Assembly: GCA_012839705.1 (NCBI GenBank)
Contig: DUMT01000064.1
Span: 1-33,540, forward strand
Source: Clostridiales bacterium
Lineage (GTDB): Bacteria > Bacillota > Clostridia > Oscillospirales > Acutalibacteraceae
DNA length: 33,540 bases
Direction of reading: 5' to 3'
The translations under genes were made by a program, and so were the position numbers. Under the pieces are notes generated by a model. That model searched no databases. It had not been told where the DNA came from and saw only the letters and a list, made by a program, of their open reading frames with translations. Below are positions 1 through 8,633 of this stretch, in pieces. Numbering within the stretch: position 1 is the first letter of the stretch; each line of letters begins with the position of its first letter.

Positions 1-104
1 ACTGCAAGCCCGGTTTTAACCGAATTTGAGCTTTCCTTTGAGCAACCGGCAAAAACTGATATAACCAGAATCGCGCAGATTGCCAATGCAAGGATTTTTT
101 TCAT
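1..104 (-). CDS. Partial lipoprotein (N-terminus only), possibly PplA-like FMN-binding lipoprotein of the EET locus
   Basis: Minus-strand ATG at 104 gives MKKILALAICAILVISVFAGCSKESSNSVKTGLAV...: signal peptide plus lipobox (VFAGC), with AGGTGGG RBS upstream; runs off the window edge. PplA assignment rests on genomic context and is tentative. Confidence 0.55.
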   Translation of the reverse strand, partial: MKKILALAICAILVISVFAGCSKESSNSVKTGLA

Positions 105-138
105 AATACCCACCTCTTTTAGATTTTTTCTTTTTTAT

Positions 139-714
139 TTATTTCAACCCCAGCTTGTTAACCGCAGGGATGAAAAAACGCAGTAAAACCGCAGTGACGG
201 CGCCGGTCAGAACCCCGGAAACCAGCAATACCGGAAGATGGACCAGGGCTATCAAATTGGTATAGATGAAGGATACCGCTGCGAGCTGCCCCAGGTTATG
301 GGTTATAGCCCCGAATATGCTTAAAATCAAATAAGAAACCTTATCCCTGAAAATAATTGACAGCAGTATCATAATAATAACCGAAGCCAGCCCGCCGGAT
401 AAGCTTATAATTCCCGCCACCGGGCCACGGGTGATGAAGGCGAAAAGGGCTTTTAACACAGTCAAAACAAAGGCATGCTTTTTGCCGAGGAAAAACAGGG
501 CATACATGACAACTACATTCGCAAGGCCCAGTTTTACCCCAGGGGCAAGTATCGGCAGCTGCAGGGAATTCTCAGCTATCGACAGCACGATAGCGGCGGC
601 AAACAGCAGCCCTGTTAAAACCACACGTATTATTTTTTTCGAAATCGGGTGGATTATTTCATCCGGCTGCCCAAAACACTTAAAAGTGTTTTCCTTAAAA
701 GCATTATCCTTCAA
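139..714 (-). CDS. eetB: Gx transporter family protein (heptaprenyl diphosphate synthase component I-like), EetB-like
   Basis: 191 aa multi-TM protein; LPGxKLGLANVVVMYALFFLG-type motif and GxIISLSGGLASVIIM typical of the Hpre_diP_synt_I/Gx family; adjacent to NusG-domain-II protein. Confidence 0.8.
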   Translation of the reverse strand: MKDNAFKENTFKCFGQPDEIIHPISKKIIRVVLTGLLFAAAIVLSIAENSLQLPILAPGVKLGLANVVVMYALFFLGKKHAFVLTVLKALFAFITRGPVAGIISLSGGLASVIIMILLSIIFRDKVSYLILSIFGAITHNLGQLAAVSFIYTNLIALVHLPVLLVSGVLTGAVTAVLLRFFIPAVNKLGLK

Positions 715-743
715 ATTTTTACCCTTTCTTTTAAAGATTAAGT

Positions 744-1130
744 TTATCCGATTACAATATCCAAATCATCGTCACTGGTTTTCTGCCTGATTATTTTTAC
801 AGAAACCCCGTTAGGCAGGCAAGCAGCACTTTGCCCAACTGTCCTTAGCTTTCCCGAACGGATGCACAGCTTATCCCTGCAATCGGATTTTACAAAAGCA
901 ATGCTGCCATCGCTGTAAAGGCGCAAAACAACATTGCGGTTCTGTCCAATTGAAAAATCCCTCTCCCGGCCACCTTCAAGGCTTATGGTGTCCACAAGTT
1001 CTGAATTGTAATAGATTGCAGCCATCACAGGGGTTTGGGAATAATATGCCTTGTACCACACCCATATGCCCAGGCTTAAAAGCAGTATTGCAGAGATTAC
1101 AACCAAATCGGATTTTTTGAATAATTTCAT
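744..1130 (-). CDS. eetA: NusG domain II-containing protein, EetA-like
   Basis: 128 aa, N-terminal TM anchor, ...VVLRLYSDGSIAFVKSDCRDKLCIRSGKLRTVGQSAACLPNGVSVKI, the CxxxxCxxxG...CLPN pattern of the NusG_II family. Confidence 0.8.
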   Translation of the reverse strand: MKLFKKSDLVVISAILLLSLGIWVWYKAYYSQTPVMAAIYYNSELVDTISLEGGRERDFSIGQNRNVVLRLYSDGSIAFVKSDCRDKLCIRSGKLRTVGQSAACLPNGVSVKIIRQKTSDDDLDIVIG

Positions 1131-1152
1131 TTATCTCGCCTTTAATAAATTG

Positions 1153-2058
1153 TTAGCGGAAAAACCCGCTCGCCGCAATAAGCAGGCAGTCGGCTGCCAT
1201 TATGATTATATAGTTTTTAATAGCCGTTATAAAGGTGGTGGCCTTGTCCTGCTCCTTTAAGAAAATATTGATGTTTTTCTGCACCGGAATCAGGGTCAGT
1301 AAAATCAAAAGGCAAACGGGGTGCAGGATTTTGAGCACAACCATCAAAATGATAGAAAGATAAACCAGATAATAAAGCCCCGCAAAAAGCCATGTGGCCC
1401 TTTTCCTGCCGATAAAATAAGGAAGCGTGTACCTTTTCACCTCAATATCCCGCTCAAGGTCGCAGGTATTGTTTGCCAGCATGATGTTGGCAGTAGTGCA
1501 GAAAGGCGCCACAGAAAGAAGGATTACGGTTAACACCTGAAACACGTCAAAGGAAAATGCAATTGTCTTAAAAGAGAAGCTGTAAGATATATATGTTGAC
1601 GGCGGCATGTTTATATACAGCAGGATAAAGGGTATTACAAACCCGTAGAAAAACCCGGAAAAAACCTCACCCAAAGGGAGCCTTGAAATTGACACCGGGC
1701 CGAAGGAATAAAACACGCCGCAAAGGAAACACAGCCCACCCAGGAGCAAAACTATGACATCGGTTATATATGCCAGATACAGCCCAAGGGCGGCGGCTGC
1801 CAGAAACAAAACTATAATGATTATGAAGGCTATCCGCCTTTCGAACTGCAAAACCTGATGGTTGGTTTTGGTGTCTTCATAGTTGTTGATTGCGGTGGTG
1901 GTCAGATCAAACAAAAACATGGACAGAAAGAAGACAAGGGTTTTTACGAAATCTACCCTCTGCCCCACAGAAAACAGGTAGGACAGGGTCATAAGGAATG
2001 CAAACACACTGGTTATTTTTGTTTTGATTTCGATATAGCTTAAAAACCTCTTAACCAA
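1153..2058 (-). CDS. dmkA: UbiA-family prenyltransferase (DHNA polyprenyltransferase / DmkA-like)
   Basis: Multi-TM protein with NxxxD-type motifs (TAINNYEDTKTNHQ; ANNTCDLERDIEVKRYTLPYFIGR). ORF track begins at 2133, but a TTG start at 2058 with upstream GGTGGGG RBS, overlapping the previous stop by 8 bp, is more plausible. Confidence 0.82.
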   Translation of the reverse strand: MVKRFLSYIEIKTKITSVFAFLMTLSYLFSVGQRVDFVKTLVFFLSMFLFDLTTTAINNYEDTKTNHQVLQFERRIAFIIIIVLFLAAAALGLYLAYITDVIVLLLGGLCFLCGVFYSFGPVSISRLPLGEVFSGFFYGFVIPFILLYINMPPSTYISYSFSFKTIAFSFDVFQVLTVILLSVAPFCTTANIMLANNTCDLERDIEVKRYTLPYFIGRKRATWLFAGLYYLVYLSIILMVVLKILHPVCLLILLTLIPVQKNINIFLKEQDKATTFITAIKNYIIIMAADCLLIAASGFFR

Positions 2059-3037
2059 TGTTAACCCCACCCAATCCGTAATAGGCCTTGTCAAGAATGG
2101 CGGTAAGCCTCGCTTTTTTATCATTATGGGCATTCAGCCTGTTTATAATCTGCCGGGCTTTGTCATAGTATTTTTTTGAAACAAAACGGGTATATTCCAC
2201 ACCTCCGGCATCGTTTACCGCAACCTTTATTTCCTCCTTGGAGATATTGCCTTCCAAAGCCCTTTGCTTTAACCCGGGATTTTTCCTGAAAGCGTATATC
2301 AAAGGCAGGGTGATTACCCCCTGTTCAAAATCCAGGGTCACCGGCTTTTTGGCTTCCTCCTCGGAGGATTCGTAGTCAATGCAGTCGTCGGTAAGCTGGA
2401 ATATCATCCCAACAAAATGCCCAAGCCTTGAATACAGCTTAACCTGTTCCTTTGCCTCATCGCAGAGCATCGCCCCGGCGTGGAACCCGGCTTCAAACAG
2501 CGCCGCCGTTTTTCCGGAAATTATCCTGAGGTACTTCCGCTCGGTCAGGTTGAAATTGCGGTTGTTGACATCCTGCATAAGCTCGCCAAGGCAAATCCTG
2601 CTCATGTAATCCGGTATGTCGTAACCGAAATACTCTTCTTTTCGGGACACTCCATAAGCGGTTTTAAGTGCCAGGCAAAAAAGGTAATCCCCGCAGATGA
2701 CCGCCGGCTTCTTGCCGAATTCCCTGTGCAGGGTGGGAATCCCCCTGCGGACAGAGGAATCGTCTATCACATCGTCATGGACAAGGGTTGCAAGGTGAAG
2801 CAGTTCGATGGATACCGCAAGGCGGACAGCGTCGGGGCTAATCAGCCCTTCGCCGTCCTCTGCACAGGCAAGGAGGGAAACCGCCCTGATGAATTTGCCA
2901 CTGGTTTTTGACAAATGCTCGGTCTGGGCGCGGATTATTTCCGGGGAAGATTTCAGCAGAAAATCCAGCTCTTCCCTTACTTTATTCAAACTGTTTGTAA
3001 AATCCTGCGGTTTTAATTCTATAGGCTTATTAATCAT
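2051..3037 (-). CDS. dmkB: Polyprenyl synthetase family protein (DmkB-like)
   Basis: Aspartate-rich motifs LVHDDVIDDSSVRRG and FQLTDDCIDY typical of trans-isoprenyl diphosphate synthases. Confidence 0.92.
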   Translation of the reverse strand: MINKPIELKPQDFTNSLNKVREELDFLLKSSPEIIRAQTEHLSKTSGKFIRAVSLLACAEDGEGLISPDAVRLAVSIELLHLATLVHDDVIDDSSVRRGIPTLHREFGKKPAVICGDYLFCLALKTAYGVSRKEEYFGYDIPDYMSRICLGELMQDVNNRNFNLTERKYLRIISGKTAALFEAGFHAGAMLCDEAKEQVKLYSRLGHFVGMIFQLTDDCIDYESSEEEAKKPVTLDFEQGVITLPLIYAFRKNPGLKQRALEGNISKEEIKVAVNDAGGVEYTRFVSKKYYDKARQIINRLNAHNDKKARLTAILDKAYYGLGGVNIG

Positions 3038-5069
3038 TGTAGATATATAACTTCCTCACAAACCGGAGATTTTTCCATTGTTTCTTTAAGAAAGGCATTG
3101 CATAGTAGTCAAGGCCGAAAATCCTGCCAGAACCTATCAGGAGGGCTATGGCAGCAAATACCATCCAGAAAGTTCCGAAATACAGCCCTGTGGTGCAGAC
3201 AAACATCACCTGCAAAACAAGGGATGCCGCGGTAGAGGCAGTAGTAAACAATCCCGAAATCAGGGAAAGGCCGATTAAAATCTCAGCAATAACGATAAAA
3301 ATCTGCATGAACAGCTGCATGCCGTTATAAGGAATAATCAGAGTGTTAATAAACCAGTTGAGTATCGGGATATCAATCCTGAAGGCAAGGTCGTTGAGTG
3401 TGGAATGGGCAAGGTCCTTGCCGCTTACCGCAATCAGTTTGAAAAGGCCCAGGAAATCAAAATTAATCAGTACCTGCCCAACCTTTTCAACTGTGTCTAC
3501 AGCCCCGCCTGTGGCGGAAGATACAGCATCAGCCACCGCATTCGAGGCGGAGGAAACAGCGTCAGCCACCGCGCTGGCGGCAGGCGTGGCGGAACTTCCG
3601 CCGTCGCTTGTCGCAACGCCTTTAAGGATTGATTCATACCACTGGTTGGCGCCGCCGAAAAAGCCTTTGAGCTTGGGCTCAACCAGCCATTTTTCGACTA
3701 TCTTCATCACGCCTTCAAACACCCATACGGCGCCGAGCCAAAGCCTTAAAGGTACAAGCAGGAAGCTGGGGGTCTTGTTTGAGAAATGCCCGCCCACAAA
3801 GCTCCTGTTGTGGCGGATGGTGAAGAACTCGTGTTTTAAATAGCTGAAGATTTTATTCCAGCCCAGAACCTGCACGAAATATACAATATTGATGAAATGC
3901 TTTGTGAACATCGCGAAGAAGGACGCCAGGGAAAACTTGCGATTTGCGGTGCCCACATAGGCAACACCATAGCGCCCGCCCACGCTTACCATAAACCCGT
4001 GGAATTTCGGGTTATACTCTTTCATGTCGCCTTCGCCCTTAATGGCGCAGGTGATATTGTGGGCAGCGACCGCGGCGCTCTGCTCGCAGTTCTCAACTAT
4101 CTGGGGAACCGGGGTTTCCTGCCCTTCTGGGATATAGAATATATTGTCACCGGTGACGTATACGCTTTCATCGTTCAGGGAGCGCAGGTACTTGTCGGTC
4201 TTAATCCTGCCCCTGCCAGCCGACTCCAGCTTTTCAGCCGCACTGGCAGCCAGTTCTGAGCTTTCGGTACCTGCCGCCCAGATAACAGTCTTTGATTCAA
4301 TCCGCTTGTCTTCCCCGCCGTGCTGAAGCTCGATATAGCCTTCGCCGATTTTAACTACCTTAGCCCCAAGGAAAAGCTGCACGCCGGTTTTTTCAAGCCT
4401 GCGCTCAATCTTTTTCGACAGTTTTTCAGGCAAGGTAGGGACTGTGCGGGGGAGTACGTCGGCAATGTAAAGGCTGACCAAAGACCTGTCAACTTCAAAT
4501 TCCTCGCACAGAATCGGGACATATTCGGCAAGCTCGCCTGCCATTTCGGTGCCTGTAAAGCCAGCTCCCACCACAAAGAAGGACAAAAGCTTTTTCTTTT
4601 CCTCAAGGTTTGTTTCCCTTGTGGCTTTGCGGAAACAATCAAGAATATGATCCCTGAGTATTACCGCATCGTCATAGGACCATAGCTTGTACGAGTATTC
4701 CGCAGCGCCTTCAACCCCGAAATAAGTGGGGCGGCAGCCTGTGGCGATTACCAGATAATCATAATCATAGCTGCCATTTTTCCCTAACGCCTTTTTCCCG
4801 TCGAAATCAATGCCGGTGATGGTGTCCTGGATTACGTTAACCTTTCTGCCGGCAAAAATCTTTTTAAGGCTGAGCTTAATGCTGTCCTCGCTGACACGTC
4901 CCGCTGCAACCTCGTGCAATTCGGTCAGCATGGTATGGAACGGGTTCTTGTCCACGATGGAAATGCTGACGTTTGGATTTTTCTTAAACCGCTTTGCCAG
5001 CTTTTTGGCAGTCAACACACCTGAATAACCGGCACCTATAACCAAAATCTTCTTCGCATTATCCTGCAT
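3030..5069 (-). CDS. ndh2: Type II NADH dehydrogenase (FAD-dependent oxidoreductase) with C-terminal DoxX-like membrane domain
   Basis: N-terminal GAGYSGVLTAKKL Rossmann motif, second GAGFTGTEMAGEL motif, VTGD FAD motif; C-terminal multi-TM region with DoxX-like LLVPLRLWLGAVWVFEGVMKI; Ala/Ser-rich linker in between. Confidence 0.9.
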   Translation of the reverse strand: MQDNAKKILVIGAGYSGVLTAKKLAKRFKKNPNVSISIVDKNPFHTMLTELHEVAAGRVSEDSIKLSLKKIFAGRKVNVIQDTITGIDFDGKKALGKNGSYDYDYLVIATGCRPTYFGVEGAAEYSYKLWSYDDAVILRDHILDCFRKATRETNLEEKKKLLSFFVVGAGFTGTEMAGELAEYVPILCEEFEVDRSLVSLYIADVLPRTVPTLPEKLSKKIERRLEKTGVQLFLGAKVVKIGEGYIELQHGGEDKRIESKTVIWAAGTESSELAASAAEKLESAGRGRIKTDKYLRSLNDESVYVTGDNIFYIPEGQETPVPQIVENCEQSAAVAAHNITCAIKGEGDMKEYNPKFHGFMVSVGGRYGVAYVGTANRKFSLASFFAMFTKHFINIVYFVQVLGWNKIFSYLKHEFFTIRHNRSFVGGHFSNKTPSFLLVPLRLWLGAVWVFEGVMKIVEKWLVEPKLKGFFGGANQWYESILKGVATSDGGSSATPAASAVADAVSSASNAVADAVSSATGGAVDTVEKVGQVLINFDFLGLFKLIAVSGKDLAHSTLNDLAFRIDIPILNWFINTLIIPYNGMQLFMQIFIVIAEILIGLSLISGLFTTASTAASLVLQVMFVCTTGLYFGTFWMVFAAIALLIGSGRIFGLDYYAMPFLKKQWKNLRFVRKLYIYND

Positions 5070-5162
5070 GTGATTTCGTATCCTTTCAAAAAAATTATAT
5101 CATCGGGAAGAAATAACTTGTTGGAATTCTATAATTTTCATAAAAAAAAATAAATTATAGTA

Positions 5163-5191
5163 ATTATATAATCTGTTTGGCGGCTAGTCAA
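5163..5191 (-). promoter_or_regulatory. Sigma-A type promoter for the ndh2/EET operon
   Basis: Minus strand TTGACT-17 nt-TATAAT, about 95 bp upstream of the ndh2 ATG. Confidence 0.6.
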
Positions 5192-5416
5192 TAAACCATT
5201 TTGTTAATTATATGTCAATTGTATCCCATAGTTTTTGTATGATTTAACTTTTTTACAGAATAATCGGGAAAAAATATAATCCGTTATTATAATTACACAA
5301 AAAATCAACTATAATAATTATAAGAAAAATTTATATCCGGATATTTTAATAACATTTTTAAAATGCCGATAATTTATTTGAAAGCCTGATTTTAACCTGA
5401 TTGGAAGGATAACCCT

Positions 5417-6013
5417 ATGAAAATACATATAAGAGAGTTGCAAAGGCAAAGCCGGAAACACAGGCGGCAGGCGGCGGAGATACTGCTGGAAAACCCCGAA
5501 TTCTGGCCAGCCGCGGAAATCGCCCGCTCTGTGGTAAACACCCTTCTGGCGCCAAACAGGGTGCTTTTGTGCGCTTATGACGAAAACGACAATATAGTTG
5601 GGATGATAGGCGGGCTGCCGGACTATGACGGGATAGTCTGGGAAATGCACCCGCTGGTGGTTAAAAAATCCCACCGGGGGCAAGGTATCGGCAAGAAACT
5701 GGTTAAAGCGCTGGAAAAGGAAGCCTCCGCAAGGGGCGCCCATACGATAATCCTCGGTACCGACGATTTGACCGGTTCCACAAGCCTTTCCGGAACCAAC
5801 CTTTATGAAAACCTGGGAGATAAAATAGATAACATAGTCTGCCGGGACAGGCACCCTTATACTTTCTTTAAAAAATGCGGATATAATATCATAGGAGTCA
5901 TTCCAGATGCCAACGGGCCTGGCAAACCCGACATACTCATGGGTAAAAGTATTCCCAAAAAACGCAGCAATAAAACCAAACTCACAACACTGGAAGGCGG
6001 AAAATCAATATAA
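5417..6013 (+). CDS. GNAT family N-acetyltransferase, aminoglycoside 6'-N-acetyltransferase-like
   Basis: Acetyl-CoA motif RGQGIGKKLVKALEKEA, then GTDDLTGSTSLSGTNLYENLGDKIDNI...HPYTFFKKCGYNIIGVIPDANGPGKPDILMGKSI, which resembles AAC(6')-type GNATs; RBS GGAAGGAT upstream. Confidence 0.8.
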   Translation: MKIHIRELQRQSRKHRRQAAEILLENPEFWPAAEIARSVVNTLLAPNRVLLCAYDENDNIVGMIGGLPDYDGIVWEMHPLVVKKSHRGQGIGKKLVKALEKEASARGAHTIILGTDDLTGSTSLSGTNLYENLGDKIDNIVCRDRHPYTFFKKCGYNIIGVIPDANGPGKPDILMGKSIPKKRSNKTKLTTLEGGKSI

Positions 6014-6038
6014 AAAGCAGGGGAAACCCCTGCTTTTT
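6012..6038 (+). terminator. Rho-independent terminator after the GNAT gene (possibly bidirectional)
   Basis: AAAAAGCAGGGG-AAA-CCCCTGCTTTTT. Confidence 0.85.
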
Positions 6039-6057
6039 TAATTAAATACATCTTTTA

Positions 6058-8322
6058 TCAGTTGCACTTTGAATATCCGCAGTTGCGGCAGATGACACAG
6101 CCGCCCTCATGCTCAACCTTTGCTCCGCATTCAGGGCAGGTGCGCTGTTTGTCGTCCTCGCCTGGCTGCTCATTAGCCCTGTATTTTTCCGCCACTTCCG
6201 CAAAATGCGCACCGGCTTCCTTAAAGCCGTTGGTGGCAACCACCTTTTCAATTACCCGGGCTATCGCATCGGGGCAGGAGGTGCATTTCATGCCTTTCTG
6301 CCTGATGGTGGAGGGGCAACGGATTCCCCTGAGCTGGCTGACAATTGTCTTTACATCAATTCCGGAGCGCAGGGCTACGGATACAAGCCTTGCGGTAGCC
6401 TCTGACTGGGACGGGCATCCGCCGGCTTTGCCCGTGTTGGTGAACACCTCGCAAATGCCGTGGTCGTCGTAATTTACGGTGATATACAGGTTGCCGCAGC
6501 CTATACCCATCTTTTCGGTGATACCCTGGGTGATATCCGGGCGCGGACGGGGTACGATGGGCCTTGCAGGCATAACCTCAGGCGCCGCTTCCTTTTTCTC
6601 CTCGCTGTCGCTCTTCTTTGACGCAAGGTTTAAAACCTGGGAATCGCGGCTGCCGTCGCGGTAAATGGTAACGCCCTTGCAGCCGAGCTTGTATGCCAGC
6701 TTGTAAACCTGTGCAACATCCTCGACAGTAGCCTTGTTCGGGAAGTTGACGGTTTTGGAAACCGCGTTGTCGGTGTGGTTCTGGAATGCCGCCTGCATTT
6801 TGATATGGTACAGCGGGGAAATGTCGTGGGCGGCAACAAACACCCTGCGGATTTCTTCGGGGATTTCCTCGATATGGGCGATGGTCCCTTCCTCGGCTAT
6901 GCGGCGCATAAGCTCATCGGAGTAAAGGCCGCGTTTTTCAAGGACTTCCTTAAGGACAGGGTTAACCTCCAGCATTTCGGTGCCGTCCATAACACGGCGG
7001 ATATATACATAGGAAAATACCGGCTCGACTCCGGAGGATACGCCGCCTATGATAGACAGGGTACCGGTGGGAGCGATGGTGGTAACGGTAGCGTTGCGAA
7101 GGGGCACGCCGTCTTTGTATATGCTTTCCCCAAACAGCGGGAAGGCGCCGCGTACTTTGGCAAGTTCGGCACTCGCCTTCCTGCCGCAGTCGGTAATAAA
7201 CTTCATCAGGCGGTCCGCCAGGGCAACAGCCTCCTCGGAGTTATACGGGATACCGAGATACAAAAGCATGTCCGCCCAGCCCATGACGCCAAGGCCGATT
7301 TTCCTTGTCATCCGGGTAGTCTCGGCGATTTTCTCCAGCGGGAATTTGTTGGCGTCAATTACATTGTCCAGGAAATGCACGGCTTTTTCAACCGTTCTGG
7401 CAAGCTTGTCCCAATCCACCGCCGCCTTGCCTCTGGTGTATTTTATCATCTTGACCAGGTTTATTGAGCCCAGGTTGCAGCTTTCATAGGGCAAGAGCGG
7501 CTGCTCGCCGCAGGGGTTGGTGGATTCAATCTCCCCAATGGAGGGCACCACGTTGTCACGGTTCAGCCTGTCAAGGAAAATGATGCCAGGCTCACCGTTG
7601 CGCCATGCTGAATATACTATCTTATCAAAAACTTCCCGGGCATTGAGCTTACCCGTCACCTTTTTGGTGCTGGGGTCCACAAGGTCATAATCTTCGCCAT
7701 TTTCAACAGCCTGCATGAATGCCTCGGTAATGCCCACCGAGATATTAAAGTTGGTTATGTCGGCATTATTCTTTTTGCAATCGATAAACTCCATTATATC
7801 CGGATGGTCAACCCGCAGAATACCCATGTTGGCGCCGCGGCGGGTACCTCCCTGCTTGACTGCCTCGGTTGCCATGTTAAATACACGCATAAAGCTTACA
7901 GGGCCGCTGGCAACGCCGCCGGTGGTGTTGACGGTGCTGCCCTTCGGGCGCAGCCTTGAGAATGAAAATCCGGTGCCTCCTCCGGATTTATGTATAAGGG
8001 CAGCCTGCTTTACCGCCTCAAAAATAGCCTCCATACTGTCGTCTACAGGAAGTACAAAACAGGCAGAAAGCTGGCCAAGGGGGCGCCCCGCATTCATCAG
8101 CGTCGGGGAATTGGGCAAGAATTCCAAACTGGTCATCAACTCGTAAAATTCTTCTTCTACAGCCTTAATATCCTTGTCAGGCTCGTAATTTAAATCAGGC
8201 TGCGCGATTGTATGAGCAACCCGGCGGAACAAATCCTCGGGAGTTTCCAGCAGCCTTCCATCCTCTCCTTTTGCCAAATATCTGCGTTCGAGCACTGTCA
8301 GTGCGTTCTGCGTCAGATTCAT
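6058..8322 (-). CDS. nrdJ: Vitamin B12-dependent (class II) ribonucleoside-diphosphate reductase
   Basis: Long RNR large chain with N-P-C-G-E-Q (ESTNPCGEQPLLPYESCNLGSINL), TIAPTGTLSIIGGVSSGVEPVFSYVYIRR, C-terminal zinc-ribbon CPECGAKVEHEGGCVICRNCGYSKCN. ATG at 8322 preceded by AAGGGGAATTGACA (RBS); the ORF track start at 8340 is less likely. Confidence 0.93.
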   Translation of the reverse strand: MNLTQNALTVLERRYLAKGEDGRLLETPEDLFRRVAHTIAQPDLNYEPDKDIKAVEEEFYELMTSLEFLPNSPTLMNAGRPLGQLSACFVLPVDDSMEAIFEAVKQAALIHKSGGGTGFSFSRLRPKGSTVNTTGGVASGPVSFMRVFNMATEAVKQGGTRRGANMGILRVDHPDIMEFIDCKKNNADITNFNISVGITEAFMQAVENGEDYDLVDPSTKKVTGKLNAREVFDKIVYSAWRNGEPGIIFLDRLNRDNVVPSIGEIESTNPCGEQPLLPYESCNLGSINLVKMIKYTRGKAAVDWDKLARTVEKAVHFLDNVIDANKFPLEKIAETTRMTRKIGLGVMGWADMLLYLGIPYNSEEAVALADRLMKFITDCGRKASAELAKVRGAFPLFGESIYKDGVPLRNATVTTIAPTGTLSIIGGVSSGVEPVFSYVYIRRVMDGTEMLEVNPVLKEVLEKRGLYSDELMRRIAEEGTIAHIEEIPEEIRRVFVAAHDISPLYHIKMQAAFQNHTDNAVSKTVNFPNKATVEDVAQVYKLAYKLGCKGVTIYRDGSRDSQVLNLASKKSDSEEKKEAAPEVMPARPIVPRPRPDITQGITEKMGIGCGNLYITVNYDDHGICEVFTNTGKAGGCPSQSEATARLVSVALRSGIDVKTIVSQLRGIRCPSTIRQKGMKCTSCPDAIARVIEKVVATNGFKEAGAHFAEVAEKYRANEQPGEDDKQRTCPECGAKVEHEGGCVICRNCGYSKCN

Positions 8323-8400
8323 TGTCAATTCCCCTTTCATTCTCTTTGCTAGTCCTGGTAACTTTTAACCGCTGATTTATTACATCTAGTATAAACTGCG

Positions 8401-8448
8401 CTCCAATATAAAGTATTGTAATATTGGGCGTCATACTATATATTGTAT
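8401..8448 (-). promoter_or_regulatory. Tandem NrdR boxes upstream of nrdJ
   Basis: Box 1 (plus strand 8433-8448) ATACTATATATTGTAT; box 2 (8401-8416) CTCCAATATAAAGTAT; both fit the acaCwAtATaTwGtgt consensus core and start exactly 32 bp apart. Confidence 0.8.
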
Positions 8449-8470
8449 TTGCGGCACCGTAAACTGTCAA
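8442..8470 (-). promoter_or_regulatory. nrdJ promoter
   Basis: Minus strand TTGACA-17 nt-TACAAT; the -10 lies inside NrdR box 1. Confidence 0.75.
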
Positions 8471-8633
8471 GTATGAATATAACCAAAATTTTTCAAATTT
8501 TTGCATTAATACGGACGAAATAATTCTCCCGACAATAATCTTGATATTGCAATAAAATTCGACGGGTGATATACTGAAAATTAGTTAAAATACCATCAAA
8601 TTTTATTATAATTTTTTTTGGAGCCGTGAGCCT

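Noticed and set aside
5318-5854. 178 aa minus-strand ORF opposite the GNAT gene
   Set aside because: Antisense to a well supported acetyltransferase; no domain recognised.
6775-7467. 230 aa plus-strand ORF and other plus-strand ORFs within 6062-8193
   Set aside because: Antisense to the conserved nrdJ coding sequence; no RBS or domain.
8341-8633. Cobalamin riboswitch upstream of nrdJ
   Set aside because: No recognisable B12-box or room for the full aptamer between promoter and start codon; NrdR boxes explain the regulation better.
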